Source: Chinchilla lanigera (lineage: Eukaryota > Chordata > Mammalia > Rodentia > Chinchillidae). Taken from it: DNA of 64,000 bases. The notes beneath the pieces were generated by a model. It searched no databases. It was not told where the DNA came from and saw nothing but the letters and a program-made list of their open reading frames with translations. Positions 39,295 to 52,305 of the stretch are shown piece by piece. The DNA lies in NCBI RefSeq assembly GCF_000276665.1, contig NW_004955477.1, positions 2,930,132 to 2,994,131 on the forward strand, in the 5' to 3' direction. Numbering within the stretch: position 1 is the stretch's first letter; every line of letters begins with the position of its first letter. A program made the position numbers and the translations under genes.

Positions 39295-39420
39295 ATGTAT
39301 ATACCGGGGGAAAAAACCATAGCACATATACTAGGATTTGGTAATATCCAGTTTTAGACACCAACCCTGGGTCTTAGAATAAATAACTCATGAATAAGGG
39401 CGAGGGACCATTATATTTCA
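39295..39420 (+). mobile_element. Possible Tigger/pogo-type DNA transposon relic
   Basis: The order 'ggatttggtaatatcc', 'tagacaccaaccctgggtc', 'tgaataagggcgagggacca' resembles the 3' end of Tigger-type elements. It is old and without visible TSD. Recall only. Confidence 0.4.
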
Positions 39421-40627
39421 AAAAGATGCTTGGATAAGAAAGCTACTTTAAATGTAAAAGAAAAACAAGAGATTTAAGAAATGGGGGAACAAAAATGAAG
39501 AACAACATATTTTACGACCAGGTGCTTTGGTATCAAACAAAAACATCCAGAATTAATAGCAAAAGAAATGGGAAGAATTCCCTTGTCTAATAGTCTAAAC
39601 TCTGAGCAGATAAATTTTTCTAAATGGTCAACAGCCACCAGCTCCCCAGACCAAGCCACTGCAAGGTTATAAAGCACAAAAACCCTCACCAACTTGTATT
39701 TTTAAAGGCTCAAATAATTTTTTAAAACCCTGTTTCTTTATTCTAGTTCCCATCTTCATAAAAATTATGCAGCTGAGGGATTTACAAAGTGTATGTCTTC
39801 AATGGAAATGAAGATGAAAATTCTTCTAAAGTTGGTTAAACATGATAAAAGCTTTCAATTCTTTTAAGGGAATCTACTTAAACATTATGTTAATAAAGGC
39901 TAAGTTTTACAATAGTCTAATGAATGAATATCATCATAGTTAAGTGAATACTGATAAAGTCCTCCTCTGCGTGAGCCCCCGGTGTCCTCAGAATACATTT
40001 CACTGCTCACAGGGGGCACAAAGATTTCAAGTGTGAGAAGTCAGGGCGATCTAACACAAGCAGGAGCACGAGCTATACTATCTTCCCCAGTCTTGGGACT
40101 TCACAAGCAGCACAGGCTCCTGCAGAGCCTCTGCTACCCAACTTAAAAGGGTCTCTTAGTATATGGAGATCTGGCAGGGCCGCAGTGAGGAAGCAGCATC
40201 CAAGTGGGCACAGGTAAAACTCCTGCCTGGGCAAAGAGGTTCAGGGAAGGGGTTCAGTGCACGTGAAGATCCGGGGCCCTTTATACCACCTTGACACTGC
40301 TGGGCCACCAGGCATCTGCCCACACCCTGACTCCTCATTTGATCCCAGAGAAAGCCACAGGTGTCACAGGTGCTTGTGACACCCCAAGGAAGCCATTCCA
40401 GGAGCTTCACAGCCAAGTACCTAACAGATCCCTTTGCTGTGAAAAGAGCTGGGAAGAGCCTTCGGACACAACGAAGAATGTAAACACCAGCTTCACCTTC
40501 GGGCTAAACGGCTGCCAGACTATCACAATCCATAACAGAACTATTATAACTGCTCTTTAAGAAGGAAATGAAGCTTGTGTGAACGACTAGAATGGAAAAT
40601 GAGGTCACCAGAGTCAATTTTTCAAAT

Positions 40628-41188
40628 GATTACTATGGACTGAATGTTTGTATTTCCTGAAAATTTTTCCACGCTGAAAATTGTCTTACACACCACCTCC
40701 CCTCCCAGCACTGGGGATTGAACCCTGGGTTACATCCCTGGTTTTTTTTTTATTTTTTGAGATAGGACCCCTGCTAAGTCGTTAAAATGCCCAGGATGGA
40801 CTTGTACTTGCAATCCTCCTGTCTCAACCTCTCAGAAAGTGCTGAGATAACACGTTCATGGTACTACGCCTCTAAATATGTATTGAATTCGTGAATGTCC
40901 AAGGCCAATTCCCATTGTGATGGTTTTTGGAGGTTGGGCCACCGGGAGGTGACATACGAGGTTTTACTTTCATGAATGGATCAGTGCCTTATAAAAATAT
41001 ACCTTCTCTCTCAGGTGAGAATATGGCACAGTAAAAAAGTCCACAACCCACAAAGCAGGCCTTCATCTGCCGGAACCTTGACTTTGGACTTCGTAAGCTC
41101 CAGAACTATATAAGAAATAAACATCTTGTCTTTAAGGCACTTAGGCCATCGTATTCCTGTTATAGCCACCTGCACTGACTCAGATAAA
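40628..41188 (+). mobile_element. MaLR (ERVL-type) solo LTR with SINE insertion
   Basis: The 5' part 'actgaatgtttgtatttcc' and the 3' part ('ttttggaggttgggcc', 'ggaggtgacata', 'agtgccttataaaaat', 'ccagaactatataagaaata', 'tatagccacctgcactgac') follow the MST/MLT LTR layout. A SINE interrupts it at about 40690-40877. There is no internal viral sequence. Confidence 0.8.
40690..40877 (-). mobile_element. ID/B1-type SINE nested in MaLR LTR
   Basis: The complement of an ID start ('agcactggggattgaaccc') is followed by a T-run and B1-like 'ttgagataggacc' and 'caatcctcctgtctcaacc'. It splits the LTR around it. Confidence 0.75.
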
Positions 41189-41995
41189 GCCCAAAGGTGA
41201 CCACTGCTCCTTAATCATTTATTTAGGAAATTTTGCAAACACAGACTCCTTTTTTCTACTTCAGGAGGTAAGGAGATGGGACACATGGCTCAGGTATCAA
41301 GCAGCATAAAAAGGTGTTCAAGAAGTCTCCCTTCTACAGGACCCTACCTAAGCCCTAAGGAACCAGCAGGGCCCTTCCTGAGATAAACAGGAAAAAGCCT
41401 CACAGATTCCTGGGGACAGGCTTATCTACCTCCAGCAAGACTAGAAAGCTCATCTTTCCCCAGGGATGCCCTGCAGCCCAACCCTAGAGCCACCCAGTCA
41501 CACTCTGGTCACCTGCCCTTCAACCTGTCCAAGGAGTCCCACCTAGTCACCCAGGACTGATACAAAAATCCAGACTATCACAGGCAGCTCAGTGGTGATT
41601 TACACAGGCCCACAGAGGTTCCCCAACACCCTGAGGCAGGTCTCCTTCAGAAGTCAGAAGTTCGGTATTCAAAAGGTGCTGTGTTGTTTATGCCCTCCAC
41701 CACAGCATACCTCCCCATCACCCACAATCATCCTGGAAAAATAAAAGTGCACCAAAACTTCAAGCCATAACTCAACTGGGTTAATACAGAATATCAAAAA
41801 ATACAGTCCATATTTTAGGCCAGATACTGCTGCCTTCAGAGTACTTGAGAATTTGGATGACACTAAAGAAATGTGAATGCAATTTTTTAAAAAAAGTTCT
41901 TTTCATCTAACTCTCCCAGAAAATTCTTAGACACTCTGAAAAAAACAAAACAAAACAAAACAAAAAATGCAAAGAACTAAAAGTAAAGCCCTTGT

Positions 41996-42068
41996 GGGGC
42001 CGGGGCTGTGGCTTAATGTCAGAACACTTGCCTACTACATATAAGGCCTTGGGTTCAATCACCAGGGG
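41996..42068 (+). mobile_element. ID SINE, diverged
   Basis: 'ggggccggggctgtggctta', 'agaacacttgcctactacat' and 'aaggccttgggttcaatcac' match an ID body. It lacks the A-tail and is followed by a GAGA-rich tract to about 42175. Confidence 0.8.
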
Positions 42069-42324
42069 GGTGGATGTGGTATGTGGGTGAAGCGAGGAAA
42101 GGGGAGACAAGGAGAGAGGAGACAGATACAGAGAGAGACAGGGAGGAGACATACACACAGAGAGACAGAGACACCCTGTGAAAGTTACATAGTTTGTAAA
42201 GTCCAAGAAACACCCATAGTAAGTCTTTGAAAAAACAGAATCACAAAAAAATAGTAGAGCATAAACTACCTGGCCCAAGGCCATCACAGCTTGGGAAAGA
42301 ACAGCAACTTTATTTTTGATCATT

Positions 42325-42420
42325 CATTATGCACTAAATACTTTACAAACATGTCTCATTTAATTACGGCAATAAACTTTGAGGAAGGTATTTTTTAACA
42401 TAATACAGATAGATATTAAT
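42325..42420 (-). mobile_element. MIR-like relic
   Basis: 'gcactaaatactttacaaac', 'tctcatttaatta' and 'gaggaaggtattttt' match the complement of a MIR-family body. Confidence 0.45.
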
Positions 42421-42519
42421 ACAGAAAATATAAAAAGCACTCTTCTTCTACAAAAAATACTGCATGACAAAATAACTAGATAATAACCATACTTATTACA
42501 CTGTGTAACATCTTAAAAA

Positions 42520-42685
42520 GGCCAGGCATGATAGCAGCAGGGCAGCGTGGTGCACGCCTCTAATCCCAGCCCTCAGGTGGCTGAGGCAGGAGGATCCTTG
42601 CAAGTTCGAGACCAGCCTGGGCTACAAAATGAGCTCAAGGCCAGTCTAAACTGCATAGCAAGACCTTGTCTCAAAAAAGAAAAAG
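42520..42685 (+). mobile_element. B1-like SINE
   Basis: A left end 'ggccaggcatgatagcagca' with a small internal duplication, then 'gtggtgcacgcctctaatcc', 'gtggctgaggcaggaggatc' and the terminal 'ccttgtctcaaaaaa'. Confidence 0.9.
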
Positions 42686-43541
42686 TGGCCAAAATATTAT
42701 TCAGCGTGTATATCATAAACAAAAACACCCCTCTCTCTCACAAAGAAACAAAAGCACAAAACTTTCTCTTCAATGAACTTAGTATAAATGCAACAAATCA
42801 GCATATATATTTTAGAATGTTTTTGAAACAGAATAGATAAATTGGGGAATTATTTGGACTTCTCCCTACTTATCTTTTATTTTGTTCTTTACTTAAATAT
42901 CTGTATTTAGAGTTTCCCATATAAGAGAAACCATGCTTTTCCTTGGCCCACAAAGCAGAGAAATCCTTTTGGGGAGTTAAGGTTGCTGCACGTAGAAAAT
43001 ACATTTCCTAGTGTTAATGCAAGACTTCAAGTATTTTACTTGCTAAAAGCTGTAATTGAGGACAGAGGACCTGAGCAGAAAGAATTAATGATTTTTTTTC
43101 TAATTGATTGTGTTATTTGTGCCATAATGGATATTTAGTGTGGGTCTTCACATGCTACAGACACTCCTGTCTTTAGAATATTCACACATTTTTAAAAGCA
43201 CTTGTCTTCCAAATATGCCTTGAAAAGAAATTAGTTTTAATAAGAGGCCAAAAATGGAATAAAAGCAAATAAGCAACTTTCACTTAAATTAAGATGTGTA
43301 AAAATGGTATCTTGCATTCCTGCTGTGTTTAGAGGAGAAATCATAGGAACACATTGATTTTTATTTTGCTTTTCCGATTCTCTAAAGATTATGTCCTGCT
43401 AAGGCATGAAAAGTCTGATCTATAGCGGCGGAGGCTGGCTGAGCAAGGAAGGGCTTAGCAATCTCGAACTCTGTCAGGACAGTTTTACCCTCACCAGCCA
43501 GCTCATCTCTGCTTAAAATTAAATGCAAGAAATGACCTGAG

Positions 43542-43626
43542 GGGGGCTGGGGATTTAGCTCAGCGGCAAAGCACTTGCCTGGCAAGCGCAAGGTCGTGAG
43601 TTCAGTTCCCGGTACCGGAGAAAAAC

Positions 43627-43655
<29 letters not shown>
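43542..43655 (+). mobile_element. Young ID SINE, 15-bp perfect TSD
   Basis: An intact ID body followed by about 30 A. It is flanked by identical AAGAAATGACCTGAG at 43527-43541 and 43656-43670. The perfect TSD and long tail suggest a very recent insertion. Confidence 0.97.
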
Positions 43656-43659
<4 letters not shown>

Positions 43660-46600
43660 AATGACCTGAGAATGTTGACATCTAAACAAGTAAAACTGAA
43701 CGCCATACAGACAAGATCTAGAATGTGTGCAGAACACGTGAAAGTTCTCGCACAATGTGTATACAGGGTCCTCGACCATGCTGAGTTGTTGGGCTGTGGT
43801 GAGCCTGTGGCCCACGGGGCACGGAGTACAGGGTCTGCAGCCTGTGGACATCCATGTGCATACGCAGTGCCCTGGCTGGAATCTACTGCAGTGTGAAAGC
43901 ACACTGAACCTGGTAATGGACCTGGGGGCCAATCGCAGCAAGAGCCACCAGCTCACAGTTCCTGGAGAGAGCTACCGGGAGGTTACATACTAGACTTAAT
44001 CTTACTGTAAGTTACAAGATACCAGGTAACATAACTGTGTATAGTATATTAACATCCTTAATAAAGTAGATACCATCTGTTCATGTAGTCTAGAACAGAA
44101 ACTATAGATTATTAACTGGATATAGTTTAGACTGTTTTACTCTGGAATGAGGAGGGAAGGTTTAAGATGTTTAGGGAACTTGGAATTATTTAGATTAATA
44201 CATGAGCTACATCTGGATACTTACAAGAATTAGTTGGATGCTTATGAGAATTTGAACAAAACCTTAAAGTTTTTCATTATGTCAGCTTCTTGGGGTTTGA
44301 GGGGGCGGGATGGGCCGCAGAGAAAAGTCCCTGACAACCTTTGTGGAGTGTTTACCTCCTTGGAGGGCACAGGTACCCTTCTGAGATCCCAATCAGCCCA
44401 CTTCTTGCCACTCTGAGTTCCAGAGCGCATATCCTGAAGCTCCCTGTCTCAGGGCTCGCTCTCAAACACACCTCACTGCACTTGGACTTCCTAAGAGCAG
44501 GCCCAGCCCAAGGGTCAGGCGCCCAGCGATGAGATCCTTCGGTCGGCAGAGGGCGATGTTCACCCTACTTGGTGGGCCCCAGGCAGCAAAGACCAGGCTG
44601 CTTTGCTGTAACCAGCCTTCCTCATCTCAGTCCCAGTGTGGGTTTTGAAGGAACCTGAAGGAAATAAGCTCAGAATCTCTACCAGGCAAAGTCTTGAGGC
44701 TGCTGGGTGAGACAATGTCTTAGTTCTCCATAAAAGAAGAGACAGAAATCACCTCCAGTTTCCCCTCAGAGCTGATGCCTTGTGTGGGGGACATGCTCAG
44801 CTGGGAGGAGGGAATTCAGTGCCAAGTCCTCCCTGCTGTCTTGCTCCTGCACTGAGAGCTGGGGTCCCCCCTTTGGAACTGAGCAGCACAAAACTCAGGC
44901 GAAAAGGCTGTCAAGCAGCAGAGAGGGTCCAGGCCCAGGGTGTGGGATCTCCCACTCACAGGGAGCCACAGGCCACCCTGAAGGGAGATTTTCCACTGCG
45001 CCCATGCTCATTCAGAGGACTCTCTGTGAGGCACAGGGATGAAAAATGAAAACAACCTGGCAGGGCTGGCATTTATGAGGAGGAAAGAATGGTGGAGGGA
45101 CGGGTGTGCAGTCTGCAAAGGCCCGTCATGGTTTCCATTACGAACTACAGCTCCTGGGGCACCCACATACCTTATTAATTGGTGATTACTCAATTCTCCT
45201 CCACCCCTGAAATCCCTTTGTTGTGAGATGTGGAGCACCTTAGAACACAATAACCTTTTTTTCTGGGACACACTAATTTGAAGGAGGTGAGGCAAAGGGG
45301 ATCTTCCAATCTTATTAGGAATGGATTGAGGCCAGCAGGGCCTCTACCTGCCTGCTGACCAGGGTCTGACCTACCAGTCTTTTCTAATTACCACGTTCTA
45401 AGCAGTCAACTCCCATGAAGCAGTAATCGGCTCCTTCTGCCACACTAACAGGCAACCCAATTGGTGCCGAACAGGAAAGCCTGAGGATGAGCCCACTGAT
45501 GCTACAGTGGGGAAGGACACACATGCCCCATGCAACGCCCCATACTGCCATAGGACAATCTCCTTCTCTGAACATCATTTCAAATCTACAGTTGCCATAA
45601 CAGCAGGAAGCCACAGAGCCACACAGTTGACTCTTTGTCTGACATTACTTTTGGAAAGCAATGCCCCATACACTTGGAGAGTCCAGGCTCTCACTCAGCT
45701 CTGATTCCGCCTCTTCCACAAACTGCCTGTATCTTGCTCCAAACCACACCGAGTGAGCTTAAAAACAAACAAAAACTCTCCTGCACTAAGTTCCTCTGTT
45801 TAGTCTATACAGTGAGGACAATACACTGGCCCCCTGCACAGCTCACCTCCCATATCCCAGGCCACACTTCTGTGTAGTTTCAGGCAGGGGAGATGGAGTG
45901 GTCCACATGCCTGGGCAGCGACCTATCCTTCATTTCAAATGAAGTGTTGGGCGTAAAAAGGGAGGCACATGAGAGAGCTACCACACAACTTGTGTACGGG
46001 GTAATGAATTTGTTTATGATGACAGATATTCCATGACTGGATCTCTACAAATATCCAAATTCCATGGTAGTTTTCCTTTGCAAAAAGCACTCAGCTCTGG
46101 CTATAGAGGCCCTTATGAACCCAGCTGGTAACCTGTCCACTGCAAGAATTTCATGGGAACAGCAAGCAGGAACCAGACATCCCTGACCCTAGAAAGTCTT
46201 TTGATTAATAAAGCCAGAAGAAAGGAGGTGGGTTTTCTTTTTACCCAAATCTGTAACCACAGAAAAAACGTGACATTTTTGTGTCACACAACTTCATCTT
46301 TGCCCATCAAATGCAAGAAGAAAAAAAGCAAGCCGTGAATAGCTCTTCCTGTTTCCCGTTGAAGGGTACTCCTAGAATTAAACATTCTCTTTGTATTAGA
46401 TCACCTGTTTCATACTCAGCTACAGTCCTGGATTCTGGCGGGAGAACATCTCATTTTAATGTGGCCCAGGATGTTCTAGGCTCTGTTAGGATAGCCCTGG
46501 GTGCAGAGAAGCTGCCCAACAGGAGTGGGGATGATGCTTAAGGGGATAATCTTCTTGGGATGCAAAACTGTTAAGATGAGCTGGTTCCTCACAAGCATTC

Positions 46601-47049
46601 TGCATCCCAGCACTCCAGGGCAGCAGCAGTCGTGATGAGGGTGAGTAGGGTGCAAGTGAATGCCACTGCCTGTTAGAACATGACATCTCATTTGTACTAA
46701 TAGCCAAGGTTGGAATTTTGCCCGAAATTCTATTAAACACCTCATGGACAAGGTAGCGGCCATTTAAAAATCTGCTGTGAGCTAACTTCTTGGGATGCTG
46801 TATACACTGGAGCCCACACTAGACCACAGACAATGGACAGAGGCACCAAAGACTTGTAATACCGGAGTACCAAGCTGATGCCTCTGGGCCAGGCACTATG
46901 TGAAAACAGCCGAAGACAGCAATCAAGGCAGGTTCCTGAGCTTCCACTCCACATGGCCTTCCTGTCCAAACCTACAAACCTATCAGCTGTCGACGATATA
47001 ATGCTCTAAAGGAATCTAACACAACATTCATCCATGGGGCACATACACT

Positions 47050-47432
47050 GTAATTACCTGATGATGCACTTAAATGTATCCCCCTCCAATTACATTTGAA
47101 GTTCTCAGCCCCAATACCTCCAAATGTGACTACATTCGCAGATAGGCTCTTTACCTAGGCAGTCAAGTTAAAAAGAGATCAATATGGTAGGCTCTAACCC
47201 GACAGTAAGTGTCCTCATGAAAGGGAGACATTGGAACAGAAACACAGACAGAAGAATGTCGATGGGAGAACACTGGGAGAAAGAAGTATCTGCAAGCCCG
47301 GAAGAAAGGCCTAGAACAGGTTCCCTAGGAGGCACCTGTGACAACACCTTGACCTCAGGTGTCTCACAAGACAGTAACTTCTATGGTTTAAGCCACCCTG
47401 TCTGTAGTACTTTCTATGACAGCCCAAGCAGA
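47050..47432 (+). mobile_element. MaLR (MLT1-type) LTR
   Basis: 'gaagttctcagccccaatac', 'caaatgtgactacattcgc', 'taggctctttacctaggca', 'taagtgtcctcatgaaaggg', 'tggtttaagccaccctgtct' and 'tatgacagcccaagcagac' follow the well-known order of this LTR family. No internal region is present. Confidence 0.85.
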
Positions 47433-49456
47433 CTCATCCTTGCCTACTGATGACACTGAGGCTGGCAGCTCACAAGGGACCTTTGGGGTAGTCACCAGTG
47501 AGACTTGGGGAGCTCTGGGCTGCTGCAGCAAGGAACCTGCTTGTGGTGAAGTGGCAGCCCCTCTAGCGGGTGATGTGCCAAGAATCTAGGCACTCTAGAG
47601 TGTACCAAGTCACCCTGAGCCTTCCAAACTCACCCCTCTATGTCCAGGCCCAAGCCAGACATACATGGCCTGAGCGTGGGTGCATGCTGCTTACCAGTGG
47701 CTGCTATACTCAGCCAGCTAGACAATCACTGGGGCCTGATGGGCAAAGGACTGTAGCAGAACACCAAACCCATACCACACAGGGACTGGCTTCCGCAAGA
47801 CTTAGTCCAGAGGTCCAAAGATGAGACCCCCTGAATGGATCAAGATGATCCAGTCCCAACATGCAGGTCTCTTCCATAAGACAAGATCCTATTCATAACT
47901 TTCTCTTAAACTGAAGTGTATCCTATGGTCCCAAGTCAGGGAGCACCCTGCCTTTGTGCTCTCCGCATTAACACCACAGAGACTCCCCCACCACAATGCC
48001 AGGTGTCGGGGAGGAAAGAAAGTGGTGCCACGCTGTCTAACTAGGGAGTGGTGGAATCTGCCCAGGAAGGCCCACAGCCCTGATGGGTTGGCAGCTATCA
48101 GGTGCTGGGCTGTGCATTGGAGGCCATGGTCTCAGCTTTAACTACGAGGTGTGAGACAGGCTCTGTTAGGAATCTGTACTCAGTACTCACAGATATGAGG
48201 CGTTTCTGCTCTCCTGTTGGGATCCCAGGTCGCAGACCACATAGAGCAACTGCTCATATCCACTAATGTGGCTTTGGGACAGCCTTGTACACAGCCACAT
48301 TTCCACAATTCTTGGAAAGTTGTGAAAGGAAACCATCACTTACTATATTCTCCCTCGCCTACTTGCTAATTCCAACTCCTTTGGCTAAAGGCAGAAGCAC
48401 ACACAACATAGCATGTGGTTGACCCCAAGTGCACTTACTTCTTTAAATCCTAGGACTCCCAAAAAAACTCTGGCATGAATAAATGATGCCACTGCAGGAA
48501 GATAGTGCCACCCCAGGTTTCTATGGTACAGCTAGGAGCTGATCTCTTGAAGGCTGAGGCTCCCTTGCCTCTAGGAAGGAGCCAGTGTATCACTGGCACT
48601 CAGAACACAGTGAGGCAAAGGAGCTTGCTGAAAGTGACCTCCCATCTGTCCCAGGAACCACAGCCACCCATGTAAGTTATTCAACATGGCAGGGCAAGGA
48701 AAGAGCCCTGCTCTCTCGATGCACAATCCTGAGTTACTGCCAGGGCAAGGCTCACAGCCCCATACAGCTCCTGGGGCGAGTTGGCTGTAGAAGGACTGTG
48801 AAAAAAACAAGACCCACCCAAGGACAGGAATAGGATATACCAACCAAGGCATGGTTCATTGAGTAGGTTTCTGAAAGGCTAGAACTGGATACCTCTGGGC
48901 TTCAGGGACAGTGTCTTGAGTAGATGCATCTCAAGCATTCTCTTGGGAAGGAGAGAGGAAGTCTCTAGTACCCACTCCTTGCGCTGGGTAGGCTCTACAG
49001 TCAGCCTGGGGGCCAGAGAGGTACAAGGAAGCAACTGAAGATGTGGACAGAGCGGAGTGGACGGTTAAAGGGCAACTCCACATGGAGAAGCGGGACAACT
49101 GCCCAAGGCCACGCTACAAACCCAGCAAGGGATATTTCTGCACAGGGGCACTTGTTCAGCTGCTGGATGGTCTTCATGACCCATTCAGCTCCTACTAGGC
49201 TTCTCCAGACCGAGAAGCCCAATGCAGCATTCCACTAGGAACGCAGGTTTGCTTACACAAGGCACGCCTAGAAAACTGAGACAGGCCATGAGTCGCTGGC
49301 ACCAGCAGGCACTACGTCTTCCCACACAGCCTAAGGAGAGCACAGCACACTGACCATGTCCCCTCCCGGCCTGGGACAGATCCTGTCCTCACTGTAGTAT
49401 CTAGAGGGAAAAAAAAAAAAACAAAAGAAAGAAAACAATGGCCCCTGATAGCTCTA

Positions 49457-49457
49457 G

Positions 49458-49505
<48 letters not shown>
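49457..49505. repeat. (TC)n(AC)n compound microsatellite
   Basis: About 13 CT units passing directly into about 10 CA units. Confidence 0.95.
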
Positions 49506-51060
49506 CAGTGTTCATGCCCTTGTATGATCTTTGTGTCTAACAAGAAAAAGAAGCAGGTATTGGGGTATCACTTAAAAACAACTGTGGCTTTCACCATGGG
49601 CATCCTCCTTTCTTTCACCATCTCTGAGACCGGTTGCCATAGAAGAGAGACCATATTGTCCCACGGAGACAGTCATGTAGCCAACTGACAGTGGGGAGTT
49701 GAGGTCCTTGGTTCAAACCATGAGGCCACAAGGAAATGAATCCCTCCTCTGGCTGAGCCATCAGATGAGAGAGACCCCAATCTTGGCCAACATCCAGGCT
49801 GCAATGCCACAAGGGACCCTAACTTCAGGTACCCAGCTAAGCTGTGCACATTCCTGACCCATGAGAACTACATATGTGATAAAAAGGTTTTGTTCTGAGC
49901 CAGTAACTTCTGTAGTACTGTTACATAGCAATAGATAATGAATATAACCCCTCACATAGCCCATCAAATTCACTATGGTCTCTGACACAGTACAGTTAAA
50001 CGGAGAGAGAGATCCACTAGTATACTGACATGGTACAATACTATGCTTATGTTTACCTACCGGACAGAGAACTTCAACAAACCCACCCAAAATGCTATAA
50101 ATCTTTAGCTGCCCATGCTGACATAAGGTCTGTGATATATCCACTTCTATGAACTCCTGGGGTAAACTCTATTCTGCTCACATCAGCAATACCCACAGGG
50201 CCAAAAATCAGAGAGTCTGCTGTTATTTTCACTTACCCTAGGCACTTAAAATAAATTCGCAGGCAACACTTAACATGTAGAGTTAACTAAGACACCCTGG
50301 GGTCTCTACTCTGACTCTCACACACCCATAAATCTGGGGGACATTAAAAAGATCTACCAGACCCAGGGCCCCACGTTAAGAATACACCTTCTGGGCTACT
50401 CTCCGCATGGCAATTCGCTGGGTAAACAGACCCTTCATTTTCTTATTCTTAGAAGTGGTCCTTGAATCACAGCTACTATTAAGTCTGAGCTCTGCAAATT
50501 CAAGCAAAAGAGGATGCAGGTAAACAGAAAGACATTTTGCAAACACTTTCAGAGCAAACAGCCATTCTTGTGATCCGAGATGATAGACATGAGCTCAGAA
50601 ATGCTGAGAAGCCTCACTTGAAACCCTAGAAGCAGAGAAGCCAGAGTGCAGCGGGGAATGTATGTACAAAGAAACACACATGCACACATAGATAAAATTG
50701 TGGGCCTAAATGCTTGTGTGGCCCTTCATGTTGTCTTTGGACCACAGGATTCCTTGATTCTTCTAAGGGTTTAGAAGTCACCAAATCCAACTGCTACTGT
50801 CACAGAGAACCTGAAACTCAACAAAGGCAGCTCATTCCCAGTCTGTTTTTGCTCATGCCCTAGGACCCCAAAGTATACCCTCACCCCAAGAACATCTCTG
50901 CATAGGCTGATTTGTGCAAAAGTCTGGAATGAGATGGCACCACGCCAGCCAGGTACTAACATAAGCACTACGTCTCATGTGGGCATAGTCCTCAGTCCTG
51001 GAACCACTCCATACCAGAAACAGAACTGGTCTGTAGGCTCATTAAAAAAGAAAACCAAAA

Positions 51061-51273
51061 TTGAGCATGGTGGCAGATGTCTGCAATTCCAGCTACTTGC
51101 CTATAATCCCAGCTATTTTGAGACTGAAGCAGGAAGATTGCACAACTCAAGATTAGCTTGGGCAACTTAGTGAATCTATCTAATAAAAATTTTTTTTAAA
51201 GAATAGGAATGTAACTCTGCACCAGAGCAAGCATAAGACCCTGGGCTCAATCCCCAGGACCATACACACAAAA
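51061..51273 (+). mobile_element. B1-ID dimeric SINE, diverged
   Basis: A B1 unit ('gagcatggtggcagatgtct' to 'gcttgggcaacttagtgaat') is joined by a T/A linker to an ID-like unit ('ggaatgtaactctgcacc' to 'aatccccaggacc'). Confidence 0.75.
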
Positions 51274-52202
51274 GCTGGGAGATTCACACCCTAATGTTAA
51301 CAGGGGTCCCCTCTGAGGGGTGGGGCTGTTGGAAGGGGCTGGGCTGGGGGCTCCAAGTGGCTGAGATATTGTAACCCCCATGTGCTACTTTAAAAACATT
51401 AAGTTGTTTTTAATGTGTGATGTAACCTGTCTTATGCAGTTGTGTTGACTCACACAGGGCGTATACAAGCAGAGCTCAGATACACGCTGCTATGTTGATT
51501 TTAGCAGATAAGACATAGATACCATGAAGATGACTGCCCCAGCAGGACTGGCTTCGCACTTCCACACCTTTTCCCTGGTGGTCCTCAAATTCTCTGTTGC
51601 CAGCAAATAGAGGTCCCCCAACTCTACCTCAGACACTGACAGAAGACTGGAGTGTTAGCTCTGAAAAGCCCTGGAGGCCCAAAACCCCTGAGGTAATATC
51701 TTGACCCAGTGGCCCCAGGGATTAGGGATACCTGCTGAATGCCCATTCTCTCTAGCAATTCACCAGGCTCTTTGATCTTTGGTGTTAGTTTTTGGGAAGG
51801 CTAAAAAGCAACAGTGTCCTCCTGCCTCTGGTTCAGGTGCAGCACCATGGTGGTCCCTTGTCCTAAAGGTGGGATGTGAGCTACAGAAACTTCCACATCC
51901 TTCGGAAGTTCACTACGGACCAGGAACCACATGGTGAAGCTACTGGGGACCCAGTGCAGATCCAGAGCCCTGCTCCTGATATGTGATGAGCTACAATCAC
52001 AGCACGTAACAACACATGGAACTATGGGAGGTTCTCTCAGGGACCTCCGGGCCCCTCATTGTATTCCTTGTTTGCAAGTCTGCTCTGAGGAAGAGGCCAG
52101 TGTCTCTATTCACAGAGGACAGGGTGGATTTCGCCTGCAGAGCCACAGGGCGCTGTAGGTTCTGGGTCAGTACCGCAGCCTCACAGCAGGTCCAGGGAGG
52201 CG

Positions 52203-52305
52203 GAGGTAAAATTTTTTTATTGTTAGATAGATTCACTAAGTTGCCCAAGCTAATCTTGAGTTGTGTAATCTTCCTGCTTCAGTCTACAAAATCAAGGGGC
52301 AGGGT
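52203..52305 (-). mobile_element. B1-like SINE fragment
   Basis: 'cactaagttgcccaagctaa' and 'taatcttcctgcttcagtc' match the complement of the B1 right half. It is truncated and old. Confidence 0.55.
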
